Shown one piece after another: positions 8,402-15,667 of a stretch of 44,848 nucleotides of DNA (positions are counted from its first letter, which is position 1; each line of letters begins with the position of its first letter). Location of the stretch: the NCBI GenBank assembly GCA_004210805.1, contig SDXZ01000033.1:1-44848 (forward strand), written 5' to 3'. The translations under genes and the position numbers were made by a program. This DNA comes from Acidovorax sp. GTDB lineage: Bacteria > Pseudomonadota > Gammaproteobacteria > Burkholderiales > Burkholderiaceae_C. The notes under the pieces were generated by a model. It saw only the letters and a list, made by a program, of their open reading frames with translations, was not told the origin of the DNA and made no database searches.

Positions 8402-8824
8402 TTAGAGTTCGTGCTCGTGGTCATCCACGTAGTAGAAGTCCAAATCCAGCGCTAATCCTAGTAAAGCGGCCTGACGTACTTGTTCGCGGTCGAAGTGCAT
8501 TCCGTGCCCGCTCGGCGGAAAGTAGCCGACGCACTGCAACGTAAGGTCGTGCTCGGCCACCAACTGCTCGAGAGCTGATGCTCTTGGCTGCAGCCAAAGT
8601 AGAAGGGCGCTGATTTGTTCCGCAAGCGGCTTGGTGTCGTCCAAGCCACTGCTCATACGCCAGCTCATAAACTTTCGCAGCGTCCCATTGCGCGGGTTGG
8701 CGTCACCTACATTCCATGCTTCTGAAGGTTTCGCACCGAGCAATGCAGTCACGTCCTCATGTTTGCATGACCCGGTGACATGAAAGTAGGCGTACTCGCG
8801 GGTTGTAAGTGGTGGGGAGGTCAT
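8402..8824 (-). CDS. DUF4279 domain-containing protein
   Basis: A 140-residue protein. 'EYAYFHVTGSCKHEDVTALLG', 'PSEAWNVGDANPRNGTLRK' and the terminal 'LDLDFYYVDDHE' are typical of DUF4279, whose role is unknown although members recur in polyimmunity and cassette-like neighbourhoods. ATG 8824 gives the usual family start; a further in-frame ATG at 8863 lies in the spacer. It is acidic and cytosolic. 119 bp separate its stop from the next leftward gene. Confidence 0.78.
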   Translation of the reverse strand: MTSPPLTTREYAYFHVTGSCKHEDVTALLGAKPSEAWNVGDANPRNGTLRKFMSWRMSSGLDDTKPLAEQISALLLWLQPRASALEQLVAEHDLTLQCVGYFPPSGHGMHFDREQVRQAALLGLALDLDFYYVDDHEHEL

Positions 8825-8976
8825 GGGCAGTGGTTGTCGCTGAAGACGTTTCAGGCAGTGCAACTCAGATAGCTTTGGGACGCTTCGCTTGCGTTGGGCC
8901 CACTCGGTTGTTCACCGTGAGAAAAATTCGGACAAGGCCGGCAGTCGGGACGGAGGTGAGAGTAGACATTCGACAT

Positions 8977-9294
8977 TTAGACATAGCACTCTGCCCTGGC
9001 TTTTTTGGACAGGTATGGCCACAAGACATCCCGTGCTTGAATTTGATGCAAGTGCTCAAGAAAGCAAGTCGCGACTGCATTTTCCAAATCATCACTTCGG
9101 ACAACCGATTCATTCACAAGATCTCCGATCTGCCGTAGTTCTGCAGCAGTTAGAGAGCGCGCAGCCTTGCCGAAGGAATATGTGAACTCTCGCAGTACCC
9201 GATGAAATGTTTCCGGCTCATCTTCTTCCGGAGGAAGCGGGTCTAGATCGTAGCAATCAACTATGAATGACGGAAGCAACATACCAAGGTGCAT
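8977..9294 (-). CDS. Hypothetical protein (possibly DUF7674-like)
   Basis: A 105-residue helical, acidic protein. 'HRVLREFTYSFGKAARSLTAAEL', 'LENAVATCFLEHLHQI' and 'LWPYLSKKARAECY' resemble a family of small orphan proteins I recall as DUF7674; this is tentative. Start ATG 9294; an ATG four codons downstream is equally possible because neither has a clear ribosome site. It is the first of the three leftward island genes, with the ~300 bp divergent gap upstream. Function not known. Confidence 0.62.
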   Translation of the reverse strand: MHLGMLLPSFIVDCYDLDPLPPEEDEPETFHRVLREFTYSFGKAARSLTAAELRQIGDLVNESVVRSDDLENAVATCFLEHLHQIQARDVLWPYLSKKARAECYV

Positions 9295-9590
9295 TCGGAG
9301 TGCCTAAGGAGAATGCGGTCTTGTTTGCATGACAGTGTCCAACGTCGAAAGTGAGTGGCACACAGCCAAGTTGTAAATCAAAGACCGCTTTGCGAATTCG
9401 TGCCCACCGTCCGCTTAGGGCCCTGAGCCGACAGTGATGTCTAAGTCCCCTAAGCGGCCATTGAATCAAAACGAGGGCTGGCCGCAGCCCACACCGCGAT
9501 TGATTCCGCTGACAACCTATAGTTGCTCAGTGCACGCTTGCCGGGTTCCACGGCGAGGTCATAACGTTAGTCTTTCCAGAATTCGACTCG
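9295..9590. other. Divergent gap in the middle of the accessory island
   Basis: The leftward and rightward halves of the island diverge from this 296 bp gap, so it should carry promoters for both. No ORF is supported. It contains a strong inverted repeat at 9411-9457, and near 9409 a variant of the GTCCGCTT spacer core. TAACGTT occurs at ~9560 and recurs at ~8287 and ~10054. Confidence 0.45.
9411..9457. repeat. Inverted repeat in the divergent gap
   Basis: CCGCTTAGGG (9411-9420) is perfectly complementary to CCCTAAGCGG (9448-9457), with 27 bases between. There is no T-run on either side, so a simple intrinsic terminator is unlikely. It lies in the gap from which both gene sets of the island are transcribed outward. 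Confidence 0.6.
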
Positions 9591-10013
9591 ATGAATCAAA
9601 TCTGCATCAAATCGGAACCGTATAACGAAGACGGAGTTCTAAATCTGCTTGTCTGGGCATCCAGTGAAGGCTTTTCTGGGTTCGCGGAGGTTTATGTGAC
9701 TCCGCAACACATAAAGAACTTTGCACTTAATCTCACTGCTTTCCCGGCGTCTGTTGATGACACTGTAGTCCTCGAATACGGAGATGAATCAGGTGAGTAC
9801 CCGTATCACCTCTTGATGCGAGCAGAAGTGGTGGACCAGGTTGGGCACTCTGCAATGCTGGTGCACGTTTCTTCGCACGTTAGTAGTCCATTCAACGCAC
9901 GAGCGGAGTTGCGCGTACTGTCTGAGCCCGCTTCAATAAACGAGTTTGGACATTGTCTTGCGAGGTGGGTGGATGACCCCTGTGAAGCGCTTGTTTGGAA
10001 GCCGAAAGCCTGA
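9591..10013 (+). CDS. Hypothetical protein
   Basis: A 140-residue acidic, beta-rich soluble protein that I do not recognise. Alternating hydrophobic strands ('FSGFAEVYVTPQHIKNFA', 'TVVLEYGDESGEYPYHL', 'HSAMLVHVSSHV') suggest a compact beta sandwich. ATG 9591 gives the full frame but has no obvious ribosome site. Base composition is lower in GC than that of flanking chromosomal genes, consistent with transfer. An attC-like stretch (10014-10063) follows the stop directly. Confidence 0.65.
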   Translation: MNQICIKSEPYNEDGVLNLLVWASSEGFSGFAEVYVTPQHIKNFALNLTAFPASVDDTVVLEYGDESGEYPYHLLMRAEVVDQVGHSAMLVHVSSHVSSPFNARAELRVLSEPASINEFGHCLARWVDDPCEALVWKPKA

Positions 10014-10063
10014 CCCACTATGCGGCCGACACTGCCTCGCCGCTCGGCTGATCTAACGTTGAG
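10014..10063 (+). other. Possible degenerate attC (cassette recombination) site
   Basis: Directly after the stop at 10013 come ACCCAC (near the RYYYAAC core), GCCGA...TCGGC arms, and finally AACGTTGAGC, whose GTTGAGC fits the GTTRRRY core. At ~50 bp it is slightly shorter than most attC sites and the outer arms pair poorly. Comparable right-end cores follow the orphan gene ending at 7899 (GTTGAAT) and, more weakly, the one ending at 10655. No integrase gene is in the window. Confidence 0.3.
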
Positions 10064-10105
10064 CGTCCGCTTTATCTGTCGCTAAGGGCTGCTCCTGGCC
10101 GAATT
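10057..10105 (+). repeat. Island spacer element, copy B
   Basis: The counterpart of the element at 7761-7820 in opposite orientation: GTTGAGCGTCCGCTTT, 17 bases, GCTCCTGGCCGAATT. Shorter relatives with GTCCGC...GAT-type cores occur at 10189-10215 and 10729-10755 (GTCCGCTTCTGGCCGATAGC). Confidence 0.6.
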
Positions 10106-10235
10106 TTGCCTTGCACTTCAGGGCGCGAAGCCCCATGAGCAGCCTTCGGAGATTGAGCGTAAAGCGCTCTATCACGCTCATAAGCAATGGTCCGCATTGG
10201 ACTCGATTGCTGTCCACTTAAATTAAAGGCCAAAA

Positions 10236-10655
10236 ATGCAGGCTTCCAACTTTCTCCTGCAGTCATGCATCTACCTTGTCTTCGGGGATGCTCGGCTTGA
10301 TCTGCACAACGACTACGACTTCGTCGCTGTCGAGTACAACGTGGCATCACAAACGGTCAAACTGGCTTGGCAACGTGCGAGCGGTGCATGGGTGGCTAGC
10401 AACCAACCGCTCCGTGTGACCTTGGAGTTCACTGAAGTTACTTACTTCGAGTCGATCCCTGGTGACTTCTCACTCCCGAAAAGCGAGAGCTATTGTTTGA
10501 GTAGTTTTGGCTATTGCACCGACGAAGACTGGGGCAAGAGTCAATTTTGGGTAGAGCGGGCACCGGAGCCAGACTGGGCTTGGTCATTCCAGTTTCAATC
10601 GAAGCAAGAGTTCCGAATAAGAGGGACGCAAGCATCAATTAAGGTTGAGCACTGA
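10236..10655 (+). CDS. Hypothetical protein
   Basis: A 139-residue soluble protein that I do not recognise. It is rich in aromatic residues and predicted beta strand ('YDFVAVEYNVASQTVKLAW', 'LRVTLEFTEVTYFES', 'WAWSFQFQSKQEFRI'). ATG 10236 follows AAAGG at 10226-10230. GC is low compared with the flanking chromosome. It is the last gene of the island; a degenerate GTCCGCTT...GGCCGAT spacer (10729-10755) lies ~75 bp downstream. Function unknown. Confidence 0.65.
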   Translation: MQASNFLLQSCIYLVFGDARLDLHNDYDFVAVEYNVASQTVKLAWQRASGAWVASNQPLRVTLEFTEVTYFESIPGDFSLPKSESYCLSSFGYCTDEDWGKSQFWVERAPEPDWAWSFQFQSKQEFRIRGTQASIKVEH

Positions 10656-10889
10656 GCAGTCATCGAGATCACGGCCGCGCAAGTAGGTCGTCGCTCCATC
10701 CAACACTGAACGGCTGCTCCCGCACTTTGGAGATGTCCGCTTCTGGCCGATAGCCGAAGTCTAGCCGCCTGCTTTGGCCGTTTCGCATCACGCCCAGTCG
10801 CGGAGTGAGCGGCACGCCTGAGTGCCGTCGGCCAAGGCCATTGCGGGTTTTCCCGTGGTCGTGCACCGAACTGGTGACAATGTCCCGCT

Positions 10890-12092
10890 ATGCAAGAACC
10901 CCGCTTTTTCCACATGGCCCTGATCCTGGGCCTGCTCTCCGCCATCGGCCCCTTTGCCATCGACATGTACCTGCCTGCGCTGCCCGAGATTGGCGCCAGC
11001 CTGGGGGCCAACGTGGGGGCGGTGCAGTGGAGCTTGACGGCATTTTTTGTCTCCCTGGGCGCGGGCCAGCTCTTTTACGGCCCGATCTCCGACATGGTGG
11101 GCCGCAAGCCGCCGCTGTATGCCGGGCTGGTGGTCTTCACGCTGGCCAGCGTGGGCTGCGCGCTGGCCACCGACATCGAAACGCTGGTTGCACTGCGTTT
11201 TTTGCAGGGGTTGGGGGCGGCGGCGGGCATGGCGATTCCGCGCGCGGTGGTGCGCGACTTGCACACCGGCACCGAGGCGGCGCGCCTCATGTCGCTGCTG
11301 ATGCTGGTGTTCAGCATTTCGCCGCTGCTGGCGCCGCTGGCGGGCAGCGGGGTGATTGCGCTGGCGGGCTGGCGTGGCGTGTTCTGGGCGGTGGCCGTGG
11401 CTGCCGTCGCGGGCTTGCTGCTGGTGTCCCAGGGCCTACGTGAAACCCGGCCCGCGGCCGAGCGGCTGGAGAGCAGCCTGGCCAGTGCGCTGTCGGGCTA
11501 CTGGCTGCTGCTGCGAGACGGGCACTACTTGGGGCTGGTGTTCATCGGTGGCTGCTCAATGGCGGGGTTCTTCGTGTACCTGGCCAGCTCGCCGTTTGTG
11601 CTCATCAACCACTACGGGCTTACGCCGGTGCAGTACAGCCTGGCTTTCTCCGTCAACGCCGCCGCCTTTTTTGCCGCTGCGCAGTTCAACGCCAAGCTCG
11701 GGCGCCGCTTTGGCATGGTGCCTACCGTGAAGGCGGCCGTGACGGGCGCGGCCGTGGTGATGATCGCCATGCTGTCGTACTACCTGACGGGTGGCGATGA
11801 ATTGGCTGTGCTGCTGTCGCTGTACTTTGTGGCCAGCGCGCTGATGGGGCTGGTCATCCCCACCACCTCGGTGCTGGCGCTTGAAGAGCACGGCGCGATT
11901 GCGGGCACGGCGTCTGCCCTGCTCGGCACCCTGCAGATGCTGGTGGGGGCCGCGGCCATGGGCGTGGTGGGTTTGTTTGCCAACGGCAAGCCACTGCCCA
12001 TGGTGATAGGCATGGCCAGCGGGGCACTGGCGGGGTTTATGCTGACCTGGATCACGCTGGGGCGCAGTCGCCCCGCGCAGGTGCCGGCGTGA
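10890..12092 (+). CDS. Bcr/CflA family multidrug efflux MFS transporter
   Basis: A 400-residue inner-membrane drug:proton antiporter of the 12-helix DHA1 group. The family signature 'GPFAIDMYLPALPEIG' is at the N-terminus, the MFS motif A 'GPISDMVGRKPPLYAG' lies between helices 2 and 3, and 'RFLQGLGAAAGMAIPRAVVRD' contains the charged helix-4 residue and motif B/C elements. It starts at ATG 10890. It stands alone, between the accessory island and a dispersed repeat, with no adjacent regulator. The substrate (bicyclomycin, sulfonamide or chloramphenicol in relatives) cannot be predicted. Confidence 0.92.
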   Translation: MQEPRFFHMALILGLLSAIGPFAIDMYLPALPEIGASLGANVGAVQWSLTAFFVSLGAGQLFYGPISDMVGRKPPLYAGLVVFTLASVGCALATDIETLVALRFLQGLGAAAGMAIPRAVVRDLHTGTEAARLMSLLMLVFSISPLLAPLAGSGVIALAGWRGVFWAVAVAAVAGLLLVSQGLRETRPAAERLESSLASALSGYWLLLRDGHYLGLVFIGGCSMAGFFVYLASSPFVLINHYGLTPVQYSLAFSVNAAAFFAAAQFNAKLGRRFGMVPTVKAAVTGAAVVMIAMLSYYLTGGDELAVLLSLYFVASALMGLVIPTTSVLALEEHGAIAGTASALLGTLQMLVGAAAMGVVGLFANGKPLPMVIGMASGALAGFMLTWITLGRSRPAQVPA

Positions 12093-12108
12093 GGACGTTG
12101 TCCCTGGA

Positions 12109-12177
12109 TCAAATGCTATTAAATAGATAGCTGCTAGCGCTTATGGAATAAGCGCTAGCAGCCAGTTTTACTTGAAA
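12109..12177. repeat. Dispersed AGCGCT repeat, copy 2 (most complete)
   Basis: A perfect 14-bp stem, GCTGCTAGCGCTTA (12130-12143), pairs with its complement at 12149-12162 around a TGGAA loop. It is flanked by TCAAATGCTATT on one side and a TTTTACTTGAAA stretch on the other. It lies between the efflux pump and the convergent nnrD, where it could also act as a hairpin terminator. Confidence 0.85.
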
Positions 12178-12240
12178 ACATTCGGCTGACGAACATCACG
12201 GCCGTTCGGGCCGCGTTACCCGCACCGCTTATCGCCGAGA

Positions 12241-13185
12241 TCAACCACGCCGTGCGGCGTTCTTGCCCGGGCTGCGCCGGCCCAGCGCGTGGATCAACGC
12301 CGGCACCTGCGCTGACAGCTCTCGCGCCAGATAACCCAGCGTGCCCTGGTCCCGCGCCAGCGCTGCGCCCGCACGCGCGTGCAGCAACACGCCCCAGGCG
12401 CAAGCATGCAGCGGCGGCGCTCCGCGTGCGGCCAGCCCGCCGATGAGCCCGGCCAGTGTGTCGCCCGAGCCCGAGGTCGCCAGCCCCGGCGTGCCCCCGG
12501 CAAACCGCAGCGCGCTGCCGTCGGGCTGGGCAATGTAGGTGGTGCTGCCCTTGAGTGCCACGCAGGCGCCCCAGCGCTGGGCAGCCGCCAGCACGGTGGC
12601 CAGCGGGTCGTCCAGCACGGCCTCTTTCGACAGACCCGTCAGGTGCGCCATCTCGCCTGCATGCGGCGTCATCACCACCGGCTGCTCGAACGGCCCATCA
12701 CCCACGGCGGACATCGCATACGCATCCAGCACCACGGTGCTCTCGCGAAACAGCGGCAGCATCGTGCGGACAAACGCGACGCTGCGCGCCTCGTCCAGCA
12801 TGCCGGGGCCCAGCACCACCGCGCTCACTTGTGCGGCCAGCGGGCCCAGGCGGTCGCAGTCGCGCGCAGCAAAACCGCCGCCGCGGGTCTCGGCCAGGCC
12901 CATCACGCGGGCCTCAGGGATGGCCAGCGCCAGTCCCTGGGCCACTCGCTCGGGCGCGGCCACCGTCAGCTTGCCGGCACCGGCGCGCAGCGCGGCAATG
13001 GCAGCCAGCAGCGCGGCGCCGGGCATCTCGTGGCTGCCTGCCACCACCAGCACATGGCCCCGTGTTTCCTTGTCGGCGTGGTCGCCAGGGTCGGGCAGGG
13101 GCCAGCGCGAAAGCAGGGCTTCGGTCAGCGCGCGCGGGCGGGGCAAGCGACCGCTGCCAGCCGGTTGGAGTGCAGGAGTGGGCAT
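12241..13185 (-). CDS. nnrD: ADP-dependent NAD(P)H-hydrate dehydratase
   Basis: A 314-residue ribokinase-fold repair enzyme that regenerates NAD(P)H from its hydrated form using ADP. Diagnostic blocks include 'RGHVLVVAGSHEMPGAA', 'VVMTPHAGEMAHLTG', 'CVALKGSTTYIAQPDG' and 'GTPGLATSGSGDTLAGLIGG', the last holding the nucleotide-binding GSGD. The epimerase half (NnrE/YjeF-N) is absent here and must be encoded elsewhere if present. The start ATG 13185 is 6 bp after the stop of the histidine phosphatase, so the two are probably co-transcribed. Confidence 0.93.
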   Translation of the reverse strand: MPTPALQPAGSGRLPRPRALTEALLSRWPLPDPGDHADKETRGHVLVVAGSHEMPGAALLAAIAALRAGAGKLTVAAPERVAQGLALAIPEARVMGLAETRGGGFAARDCDRLGPLAAQVSAVVLGPGMLDEARSVAFVRTMLPLFRESTVVLDAYAMSAVGDGPFEQPVVMTPHAGEMAHLTGLSKEAVLDDPLATVLAAAQRWGACVALKGSTTYIAQPDGSALRFAGGTPGLATSGSGDTLAGLIGGLAARGAPPLHACAWGVLLHARAGAALARDQGTLGYLARELSAQVPALIHALGRRSPGKNAARRG

Positions 13186-13190
13186 GGGGC

Positions 13191-13958
13191 TCAGGGGCTA
13201 GGGGCTGCGGACGCATCCGGCTCGCGCGTCACCGGGGTCTGCGCGTCGCGCAGCGGCGCAAGAAAGTTGGCCTGCACCAAGTGCATGGCCTTGTCGGTCC
13301 GGCCTTCGTCAGCTGCATGCGCGCGGTAGATGGTCACGGCGCAATTGGGCACATCGCCCTGGCGGTCGATGTCCAGGATCTCCTGCTCGGTCATGTGCTC
13401 GATCAGGTAGCGCATGCAGTTGACGATGACCTGGTGCGCCACCACCAGCACACGCTGTCCGGCGTATTCGCGCGTCACCATTTCCTGCAGGCTGCGCAGC
13501 CGCAGGATCACGTCGCACCAGCTCTCGCCGCCGGGCGGGCGAAAGTAGAACTTGCCCACGTGGGTGCGCTGTTCATGCAGCTTGGCGTGCTGTTGCTGGA
13601 TGCCAAAGCGGGTGAGCCGGTCGAGGATGCCGAACTCTTTTTCACGCAGGCGTTCGTCCAGCCGCAGCGTCACATGCTCAAGCCGGCTGTGCTGCGCAAC
13701 CAGCTGCGCCGTCTGCTGCGCGCGCACGTAGGGTGAGCACAGGATGACCTGGGGCTGTGCGTCCACCGGCTGGCGGCCAAACCATTCGCCCAGGGCCACC
13801 GACTGCGCGCTGCCCAGGTCGGACAGCGGCACGTCGATGTCGCGCCACGCGAGGTCGATGGTCTCCAGGCCGGCGGCCTCGGCTGTGTCGCGGGCCACAT
13901 TGCCCGCGCTCTGGCCGTGCCGCACCACCCACAGGATTGATGGCCAGCGTGTCTCCAT
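13191..13958 (-). CDS. Histidine phosphatase family protein
   Basis: A 255-residue phosphoglycerate-mutase-like phosphatase. The catalytic RHG motif is in 'VVRHGQSAGN' (about residues 11-20); a second conserved His occurs in 'VLVVAHQVIVNCMRYL', and the Arg and Glu expected in the active site are present ('CSPYVRAQQTA', 'LREKEFGILD'). It sits inside a leftward cluster with tight spacing on both sides (9 bp upstream, 6 bp downstream). Substrate unknown; members include metabolic and phosphoprotein phosphatases. Confidence 0.9.
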   Translation of the reverse strand: METRWPSILWVVRHGQSAGNVARDTAEAAGLETIDLAWRDIDVPLSDLGSAQSVALGEWFGRQPVDAQPQVILCSPYVRAQQTAQLVAQHSRLEHVTLRLDERLREKEFGILDRLTRFGIQQQHAKLHEQRTHVGKFYFRPPGGESWCDVILRLRSLQEMVTREYAGQRVLVVAHQVIVNCMRYLIEHMTEQEILDIDRQGDVPNCAVTIYRAHAADEGRTDKAMHLVQANFLAPLRDAQTPVTREPDASAAPSP

Positions 13959-13967
13959 GGCGCTCGA

Positions 13968-14255
13968 CTAACTGCCGGAGCGGCGTGAAGAGCCCGGCAA
14001 CCCGGCAACGCCGGAAGCCCCGCGCAGCAATTTGCCCATCACGCCGTCGCGGCCCGACGCGGCGCGCGCGATCAGTGCGCCGCCGACCAGCCGGCCTACC
14101 GTCTTGCCGACCAAGCCTTTGCTACGACCCGCGCCGCGCAGGATCAGAAGGCCCGCACCGAGGGTCAGCCAGTGCTCGCCGGGGAAGCCGGGGCGCGCGT
14201 TGCCGCGCTGCTGGGCTTTGTGTACCGCGTCTCTGATGTCTTGGGGGATGTCCAT
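13968..14255 (-). CDS. Small hypothetical protein
   Basis: A 95-residue basic protein. After a hydrophilic start, 'FPGEHWLTLGAGLLILRGAG' and 'GGALIARAASGRDGVMG' are glycine-rich, weakly hydrophobic stretches that could associate with the membrane. Ser/Arg-rich C-terminus. I recognise no family. It lies only 9 bp before the histidine phosphatase in the same direction; ATG 14255 is the sole good start. Tandem palindromes lie just upstream (14383-14430). Confidence 0.65.
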   Translation of the reverse strand: MDIPQDIRDAVHKAQQRGNARPGFPGEHWLTLGAGLLILRGAGRSKGLVGKTVGRLVGGALIARAASGRDGVMGKLLRGASGVAGLPGSSRRSGS

Positions 14256-14382
14256 GGCGTAGTTCTGCTGGTTGAAGAGCGTTCATCGTGTCGCAACGCG
14301 GCGGCACCGCGGTGTCGGCGTTGGGTGTTGTCGCAGGTGATCCGCGTCCTACACCGGCGCCCCCGCACACGCCGCTGCCCTG

Positions 14383-14430
14383 GTCACCCACGCTGGGTGA
14401 CCGCCGCATGTCACCCAGCGCTGGGTGACA
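14383..14430. repeat. Two tandem near-identical palindromes
   Basis: The first is GTCACCCA-CGC-TGGGTGAC (14383-14401). The second is a perfect 22-bp palindrome (14409-14430) with half-site TGTCACCCAGC. Each is followed by CCGCCGCAT, so the unit is a ~29-bp direct repeat. They lie between the DUF72 gene stop (14453) and the small hypothetical gene start (14255), both leftward. No T-run follows on the minus strand, so an operator is as plausible as a terminator. Confidence 0.75.
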
Positions 14431-14452
14431 CCGCCGCATTTGCGCAGGATTG

Positions 14453-15604
14453 CTACTGGCCTGCAGCGGCCCGCATCGGCGCACCTGATGGCACACCGCA
14501 GGCCTGCGCCACGGCCTGCGCCAGCGCATGCACCGAGCGCGGCGCGCAGCCTTCGGCGTGATTGCTGATGGTGACGAACGCGTTCTGCCCTCTGCTGGTG
14601 ATGCCGGCGATAGCCTTCGCCAGCGCGGCCCGCGTTTCAAGGTCAGGGTGGTGCAAGCGGTCGTACGGGCTGTACAGCCGCTCCGCTTCCTCGTAACCGT
14701 AGGGCCCAAACACCGGGTTCAGGTTCCAGCGGCAGACCAGCGGGCCGGGCCACAGCGCGCGCAGCAGCGGAAGCTGGTCTTGCAGCGACGGCATCTTGGG
14801 GTGCAGGCCCAGGCAGTAGGTGGCGCCGGCATCGCGCAACACGGCAGCAAATTCGGGCGTGAGCCATTCCGGGTCGCGCACCTCCACGGCCAACACGCCG
14901 TCGGGTGCGTGTGGGGCCAGCGCCGGCTGCGCCGCGAGCATGGCGCGCAGGCGCACCAGCAGTTCGTGCATGCGGTCCAGCTGCGCCAGCGGCAGCGGGC
15001 TGATCTGGAACACCAGGGCCCCGAGCTTGCGGCCCAGGCCCTGCAGGGCGGGCTCCACAAATTCGCTGCGGGCCAGGTCGGGGTTCAAAAAGGCGGGGTT
15101 GGGCTGGCGGCCGCGGCCGTCTTCGCTGCGCACCAGGGCGTCGGTCACCAGGCTCGGCGCCTTGACCACAAAGCGGAAGTCGTCGGGCACCTGTGATGCG
15201 TAGCGCTCGTATTCGCGCACCGTGAGCGGGCGATAGAAGCCGCGGTCGATGCTGACCGTGCGCAGCAGCGGGTGCTGCGCATACACCGCGAGGCCTTGCC
15301 GGGCCAGCATCGATTCGGAATGTGCGCCTTCCCACACCAGGCCCTGCCAGCCCGGGTAGCTCCACGACGACGTGCCCAGCCGCAGCTGCGGGGGCAGGGC
15401 CGCAGCGAGGGGCTTGAGGCCGTCGAGGCCGGGGGCAGGGTGGACGCCAGTGCGGCGAGGCGGCTTGGCGGGCGCTGGTTCGCTGTCTTCTTGGTCCGGC
15501 GCCGGTGCGCGGGTCTGGGCCTCGGGTGCACCCGTGCCCCCAGCTGCTGGCGCGGGGGGCATGTCGGGCGGGCCACCAAACAGGTCGTCTTGCATGGGGG
15601 TCAT
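14453..15604 (-). CDS. DUF72 domain-containing protein (YecE family)
   Basis: A 383-residue TIM-barrel protein. After an ~70-residue Pro/Ala-rich N-terminal extension comes the signature 'LRLGTSSWSYPGWQGLVW', then 'RFVVKAPSLVTDALV' and the C-terminal 'NAFVTISNHAEGCAPRSVHALAQ' typical of DUF72. E. coli YecE is about 270 residues, so the N-terminal tail is extra. ATG 15604 is used; ATG 15595 is also possible. Biochemical role unknown; a sugar-isomerase-like fold is known for the family. It precedes a ~200 bp gap with tandem palindromes. Confidence 0.88.
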   Translation of the reverse strand: MTPMQDDLFGGPPDMPPAPAAGGTGAPEAQTRAPAPDQEDSEPAPAKPPRRTGVHPAPGLDGLKPLAAALPPQLRLGTSSWSYPGWQGLVWEGAHSESMLARQGLAVYAQHPLLRTVSIDRGFYRPLTVREYERYASQVPDDFRFVVKAPSLVTDALVRSEDGRGRQPNPAFLNPDLARSEFVEPALQGLGRKLGALVFQISPLPLAQLDRMHELLVRLRAMLAAQPALAPHAPDGVLAVEVRDPEWLTPEFAAVLRDAGATYCLGLHPKMPSLQDQLPLLRALWPGPLVCRWNLNPVFGPYGYEEAERLYSPYDRLHHPDLETRAALAKAIAGITSRGQNAFVTISNHAEGCAPRSVHALAQAVAQACGVPSGAPMRAAAGQ

Positions 15605-15667
15605 CGAAAGCAGAGGCGGTCGGACGGTTTGTGCGGTGCGGTGCGGTGCGACAGGTGGGCGCGCGCC

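Noticed and set aside
9306-9355. A ribosome-site-like AAGGAG followed by a short plus-strand ORF
   Set aside because: It encodes only 13 residues before a stop, with nothing to suggest a real leader peptide.
7613-10889. A complete integron or CRISPR array in the accessory island
   Set aside because: No integrase gene, no attI, no regularly spaced identical repeats. Only degenerate attC-like ends and a few spacer copies are seen.
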